Positions 60,500 through 64,000 of a stretch of 64,000 nt of DNA are shown here, one piece after another. The position numbers and the translations under genes are program-made. The notes beneath the pieces are model-generated. The model was not told the DNA's origin, made no database searches, and worked only from the letters and a program-made list of their open reading frames with translations. Position 1 is the first letter of the stretch, and each line of letters starts with the position of its first letter. Origin of the DNA: Prevotella sp. BV3P1 (lineage in GTDB: Bacteria; Bacteroidota; Bacteroidia; Bacteroidales; Bacteroidaceae); contig NZ_AWXC01000004.1 of NCBI RefSeq assembly GCF_000479005.1, positions 62,001 to 126,000 on the forward strand, read 5' to 3'.

Positions 60500-63400
60500 T
60501 TCACTTCTTCAATCTTGTTGCTGTAAACATACCACAGGTATCCGGTCACATGGGCATGCCCCATCTGGGTCAACAATTGCATGTATTGCTTGACTTGATC
60601 GATGTGTTGGGGCTTTGGGTTGCCAAACTTGAAGTCAACTACTATCATCTGTTGTCCGTCGGTCATCACCCTGTCCGGTCGGTGGGTCATCACTTCTCCC
60701 GTCGTGGGATTGACATGCAAGATGCTGCACTCGTTAAATAGTTTCCATTTGCCAGAGAACCAGCTCGCAACCTTGGGATGATTGAGTCGCTTGTTCAACA
60801 TCTCTTGCAGTTTTTCTCGGGTCACAACGTCATCGTATAATACGCCATCAAATTCTAATTGCTTCAATACAGCTTCCACATCGTCAGCGGTTTTGATTTG
60901 AGAAAACAGCTGATGGAGGATGTTTCCCAGTTGGATGTAGCTGGATTGTCTGTCCTCCGGTTCCTCATCTTGGCTGACAAACTCTTTGCTCTGGTTGCTT
61001 TGTCTGAATTCAACCATGTTTTCAAAACTCTCCATTTCTATCTTCAGCGTCTTGACAGGAAGCTGAAAGATGTTATCGGAAGCCTTTTTTGTTTCGTCTT
61101 TAGGCGTGGACAGAGTTCCGAACTCCAGGCTGATGGTGTCGTTCTTGTCATCCATGTCGCCCGTAAGAATGCTTCCCGACAGTGCTTGTTGCATCTCTTC
61201 CACACTTTCTTCAATTACTTTTGAGCGTCTACCAGCACTCTTTCGTTGGCCAAGGATGAAGAGACTCTTGCCTGCTCTGGTCAAGGCAACGTAGAGTAGG
61301 TTGAGGTTATCAACCATGTTTTGCAGATGCTCGTGCTGATAATCAGGCTCGAAGAAAGTGTTTGTCATGCTTTTCTCCGAGAAATCTATCGGTATGAGCG
61401 GCAGTTGACAGAAGGGTTCAGTATCCGTTCTGCACCATAATGTGTACCTTCTTTCAAGCTGCCAGTCACAGAAAGGAATGATGACATGGTCGAATTCCAG
61501 TCCCTTACTCTTGTGAATGGTCAGTATTCTGATTCCATCAAAGCCGTCACTTTGAATGGTTTTGTCATGCAATGTCTCGTTCCACTGCTCCAGAAAGTTG
61601 TCCAATCCAGTGATGTTGTCAGTCAAATATTGATTCAGCAGGTCATAAAACTCACAGATGTACGCACTTTGATCCTTGAGTGTGTCGAGTTGAAAGATGG
61701 CAAACAAACGTTCAACCAAATCGATTGGTGGTAAGGTTAATAATGAATCGGATTGTTGCGTGAAGTCTTTTGGAAGCCAATCCGTAACGTCTTTTCCTTG
61801 AATGAATAAGTCGTTGTCGTCCAGTTTGTTGTTAAGTATTCGCTTTTGATATACTTTTGATAGATTAGCCAAGGCGATTTTGTCTTCCGGATGCATGAGA
61901 CAATGCAGGGCATCTATCAACAGATTGACCGCAATGGATGAGTCCAATCGGAACGCTTCGTCAGATACTAGGCGTATTTCCGGCATGGTTTCCATCAGTG
62001 CGTCAGCGATGGTGGGTATCTCTTTGTTGTTGCGAACCAGGATGGCGATGTCTTTTTGCCGCACTCCTTGCCCCTTCAGCATAGTGATAATCTGTGCGAT
62101 TTCGGTCTCCATCAGGTAATCATAGTCTTCTTTTGGAAAGAGTTTGATGATGGCAAAGCCTGTCTGAACCTTCTCATCAGGCGCTTTTTGGCACACGTCC
62201 TCGTACGCTTTCTTTACTTGCTCCGCTTCTTCAGGGTTGTCTGTGGCCAGTGCTTCATACTCTTTTTGTGCGACAATCGTGAAGAATGTGTTGTTGAAAT
62301 CAATGATGTTCTTCTCAGATCGGCGGTTTACGTCAAGTTTAAGAGTTTCGAGTAGATGACCTTGTGATGGAAACTCCTGCTCAATATTGTTCAATAGTCG
62401 CCAATCACCAGAGCGGAACCGATAGATGCTTTGTTTGACATCACCCACGATGAGACCGGTACCATCAGCGTGACTGATGACTTCTTTCAATAGAATCTTG
62501 AAGTTTTGCCATTGGATAGTGCTGGTATCTTGAAACTCATCAATCATGATGTGTTTGAGTTGTGTGCCTATCTTTTCAAAGATAAAGGGCGAGTCGCTGT
62601 CCTCAATGAGCTTGTTGAGCAACAGCTGTGTGTCGCTGAGCAAGAAGCTGTTCGAGTCGGCGTTCAGCTCTCTTACCTTTTTCTCAATGCTACCGAGCAG
62701 TCTTAGCTGGTTGAGATGTCGCAAGATGAGTGTCGCCGTGCGGAAAGGAACAAGTAGTTGTCTTCGTCTTTGTTCTGTGGTATTCAGCAAGTTGGTGAGT
62801 TCTGTAGCCAGCGTCATCAACCCCTTATCTTTTTGATCGCCCTTTCTCAACCACTCTTCCGGTGACTCTGCTGCTTTTTGTGCCGTGAGGTTGAACAGTG
62901 TGCTGTCGTCATATACGCCCGAACTTAGCTTGATGAAATAGCCTGCGGGTCCTTTTTTTCCACTCTTCAGATTATCGATTGAAGCCTGATGTCGGTCAAG
63001 TGTTTCATCGAAGGCTTCCCCCATTTTACTGAATTCTGCTAATGCTCGTTCTCTTATGTTTCTCAATTGCTTGGTATATTGCACAAAGAAATCCTCTTGA
63101 CCCAGCACGCTTTCCAGTTCATCGCGATGCGCTTTATACACATCCTTAAAGATGTTCGAGCCAAAATCCTTAATTTCTCCAATGACATTCCATGACTTGT
63201 CGTCAGAGATGTTTTGCCGGATGTATTCGTATATCCATCTCAAGAGTTTGTCGTTTGGCTGCAATTCTTCAATCAACTCATCTACTGCCTTTTCTTTCAC
63301 TTGCTTATCTCTCAGCTCAATTCTTAGGTTTGCTGTGAGATCGAGTTCCCTTGCCAGGTTTCTCAACACGCTTTGAAAGAAAGCATCAATCGTTTCTACC

Positions 63401-63744
63401 CTGAAATAATTGTAATTGTGCAGCAACTGTCCCAAAGCCTTTTGCGCCCGTTCACGGATTTTAGTGCTGGGAAAGGTGATGGATTCTTGTATCTTGTGTA
63501 AATAACTATCAGAGTCGGGCAAGCCATGAGCGATGCCATACAGTTGGCTCAGGATGCGCATCTTCATTTCTTCTGTCGCCTTGTTGGTAAAGGTAACAGC
63601 CAAGATGGAGCGGTAGGCGTCGGGATTTTCAATGACCCGTTTCATATACTCCGTGGCCAGTGTGAAGGTTTTGCCGCTGCCCGCACTTGCTTTATACACC
63701 GTGAGCGATGGTTGTTGTTCAGATGAGTTGTTCGTTGCAGTCAT
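60496..63744 (-). CDS. AddA-like UvrD-family helicase/exonuclease
   Basis: ATP-dependent DNA helicase with nuclease domain for double-strand break repair. 1082 residues from MTATNNSSEQQPSLTVYKASAGSGKTFTLATEYM (Walker A). Other UvrD motifs: ILAVTFTNKATEEMKMRI, HIMIDEFQDTSTIQWQNF (Walker B), GDVKQSIYRFR, RILTIHKSKGLEFDHVIIPF and NLLYVALTRA. The C-terminal nuclease core is in RPDRVMTDGQQMIVVDFKFGNPK. The open frame runs 28 codons further to 63828, a segment rich in Ser and Thr that overlaps the preceding DUF5686 gene's end, so I prefer the ATG at 63744. First of a coupled pair with the AddB-like gene. Confidence 0.9.
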   Translation of the reverse strand: MTATNNSSEQQPSLTVYKASAGSGKTFTLATEYMKRVIENPDAYRSILAVTFTNKATEEMKMRILSQLYGIAHGLPDSDSYLHKIQESITFPSTKIRERAQKALGQLLHNYNYFRVETIDAFFQSVLRNLARELDLTANLRIELRDKQVKEKAVDELIEELQPNDKLLRWIYEYIRQNISDDKSWNVIGEIKDFGSNIFKDVYKAHRDELESVLGQEDFFVQYTKQLRNIRERALAEFSKMGEAFDETLDRHQASIDNLKSGKKGPAGYFIKLSSGVYDDSTLFNLTAQKAAESPEEWLRKGDQKDKGLMTLATELTNLLNTTEQRRRQLLVPFRTATLILRHLNQLRLLGSIEKKVRELNADSNSFLLSDTQLLLNKLIEDSDSPFIFEKIGTQLKHIMIDEFQDTSTIQWQNFKILLKEVISHADGTGLIVGDVKQSIYRFRSGDWRLLNNIEQEFPSQGHLLETLKLDVNRRSEKNIIDFNNTFFTIVAQKEYEALATDNPEEAEQVKKAYEDVCQKAPDEKVQTGFAIIKLFPKEDYDYLMETEIAQIITMLKGQGVRQKDIAILVRNNKEIPTIADALMETMPEIRLVSDEAFRLDSSIAVNLLIDALHCLMHPEDKIALANLSKVYQKRILNNKLDDNDLFIQGKDVTDWLPKDFTQQSDSLLTLPPIDLVERLFAIFQLDTLKDQSAYICEFYDLLNQYLTDNITGLDNFLEQWNETLHDKTIQSDGFDGIRILTIHKSKGLEFDHVIIPFCDWQLERRYTLWCRTDTEPFCQLPLIPIDFSEKSMTNTFFEPDYQHEHLQNMVDNLNLLYVALTRAGKSLFILGQRKSAGRRSKVIEESVEEMQQALSGSILTGDMDDKNDTISLEFGTLSTPKDETKKASDNIFQLPVKTLKIEMESFENMVEFRQSNQSKEFVSQDEEPEDRQSSYIQLGNILHQLFSQIKTADDVEAVLKQLEFDGVLYDDVVTREKLQEMLNKRLNHPKVASWFSGKWKLFNECSILHVNPTTGEVMTHRPDRVMTDGQQMIVVDFKFGNPKPQHIDQVKQYMQLLTQMGHAHVTGYLWYVYSNKIEEVK

Positions 63745-63754
63745 GTTTTGAGTT

Positions 63755-64000
63755 TTACCATTGTCTGAATAGTTCGAAGCCAAACTTGAATCCGAAGTTT
63801 CTGTACTTGCCGTTGACGGTCGAAACAAAAGCCCCTACAGAGGCCAGGCGCGTCTTGAAAGCATAACCCAGTTCGATGTAAGGATGAGCATGCTTTGCGT
63901 GTAAAGCACTGAAATAAAGTCTTTCCCGCTCAATGAAATGTCCGGCAAAAGGCAGCCAGGCAAGTATCAAGAAAGGAGACTCGTATGCGAAGTTGGCTCT
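63755..64000 (-). CDS. DUF5686-type outer-membrane protein, C-terminal end (cut by window edge)
   Basis: The last 81 codons of a longer protein: RANFAYESPFLILAWLPFAGHF, then IERERLYFSALHAKHAHPYIELGYAF, ending NFGFKFGFELFRQW and a stop. It matches the end of DUF5686 proteins (relatives show ANFAYESPFL, E(R)ERIY..HPYxExGYGF and a terminal FGFELFRxW), which form outer-membrane beta-barrels with a carboxypeptidase-like domain in front. The stop lies 10 bp before the AddA-like start, in the same direction, so it may be in the same operon. Confidence 0.75.
   Translation of the reverse strand, partial: RANFAYESPFLILAWLPFAGHFIERERLYFSALHAKHAHPYIELGYAFKTRLASVGAFVSTVNGKYRNFGFKFGFELFRQW

Overview
The window looks like a chromosomal piece of a Prevotella-like member of the Bacteroidales. 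The evidence is the gene families (DUF4835, DUF4270, DUF3127, DUF5686, a GT3-type glycogen synthase, an OPT transporter), the gene order dnaN - exonuclease - DUF4835 - recN, and promoters of the Bacteroidetes type (TTTG, 19-20 bp, TAnnTTTG). Almost all of it is ordinary core genome in short transcription units separated by clear hairpin terminators. I saw no rRNA, tRNA or CRISPR array. Several start codons are corrected here because a promoter box lies on top of or downstream of the longest possible start (deoxynucleoside kinase, SIMPL protein, debranching enzyme, Maf, FemAB-like protein).

Layout. 1-13.4 kb: rpsO (cut by the edge) diverging from typA, a DUF389 membrane protein, GT3 glycogen synthase with glycogen phosphorylase, pheT, a YebC-family regulator and two small secreted proteins. 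13.5-16.1 kb: lepA and a Crp/Fnr regulator. 16.1-19.1 kb: an AT-rich accessory patch with a decayed transposase, a two-gene ABC exporter lying between a 17-bp inverted repeat and a 22-bp imperfect direct repeat, and an IS1380-type transposase stub. 19.3-26.7 kb: a TPR protein with a dead protease domain, recN, DUF4835, an exonuclease, dnaN, and DUF3127 with an SSB-like tail. 26.7-31.7 kb: DUF4270 lipoprotein, a truncated GT5-like protein, and a biotin-dependent decarboxylase/carboxylase operon. 31.9-34 kb: a DUF1016 (YhcG-type) nuclease with an internal 30-bp tandem repeat, fused downstream of a dead type III methyltransferase fragment. 34-44.8 kb: OPT transporter, dnaB, TPR protein, two tandem deoxynucleoside kinases, SIMPL protein, mscL, gap, miaA, and a lipid-kinase-like protein. 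45.3-50 kb: the second glycogen cluster (debranching enzyme, GT4, GH57). 50.3-64 kb: guaA, clpC, a FemAB-like protein, maf, a zinc metallopeptidase, an AddAB-like nuclease-helicase pair, and the end of a DUF5686 outer-membrane protein.

Glycogen is the main metabolic theme: synthesis (GT3, perhaps GT4), phosphorolysis (GT35), debranching (GH133) and an amylase-like GH57 are all present in two clusters. No branching enzyme or ADP-glucose pyrophosphorylase is in view. The second theme is DNA replication and repair (dnaN, dnaB, recN, AddAB-like, exonuclease, DUF3127).

The most unusual observation is a family of intergenic arrays of 22-bp units, read as ATTGAGTTTGG followed by a more variable half ending near AAA. 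They occur at five places (about 2.4, 19.0, 33.7, 44.9 and 56.4 kb). Two of these arrays are preceded, in the same orientation and with exactly the same junction, by a 192-bp element. Its two copies align end to end without a gap, although only about two thirds of the bases agree. A third array has traces of the same leader. I cannot tell from the sequence whether this is a selfish repeat, a structured RNA or a protein-binding array.
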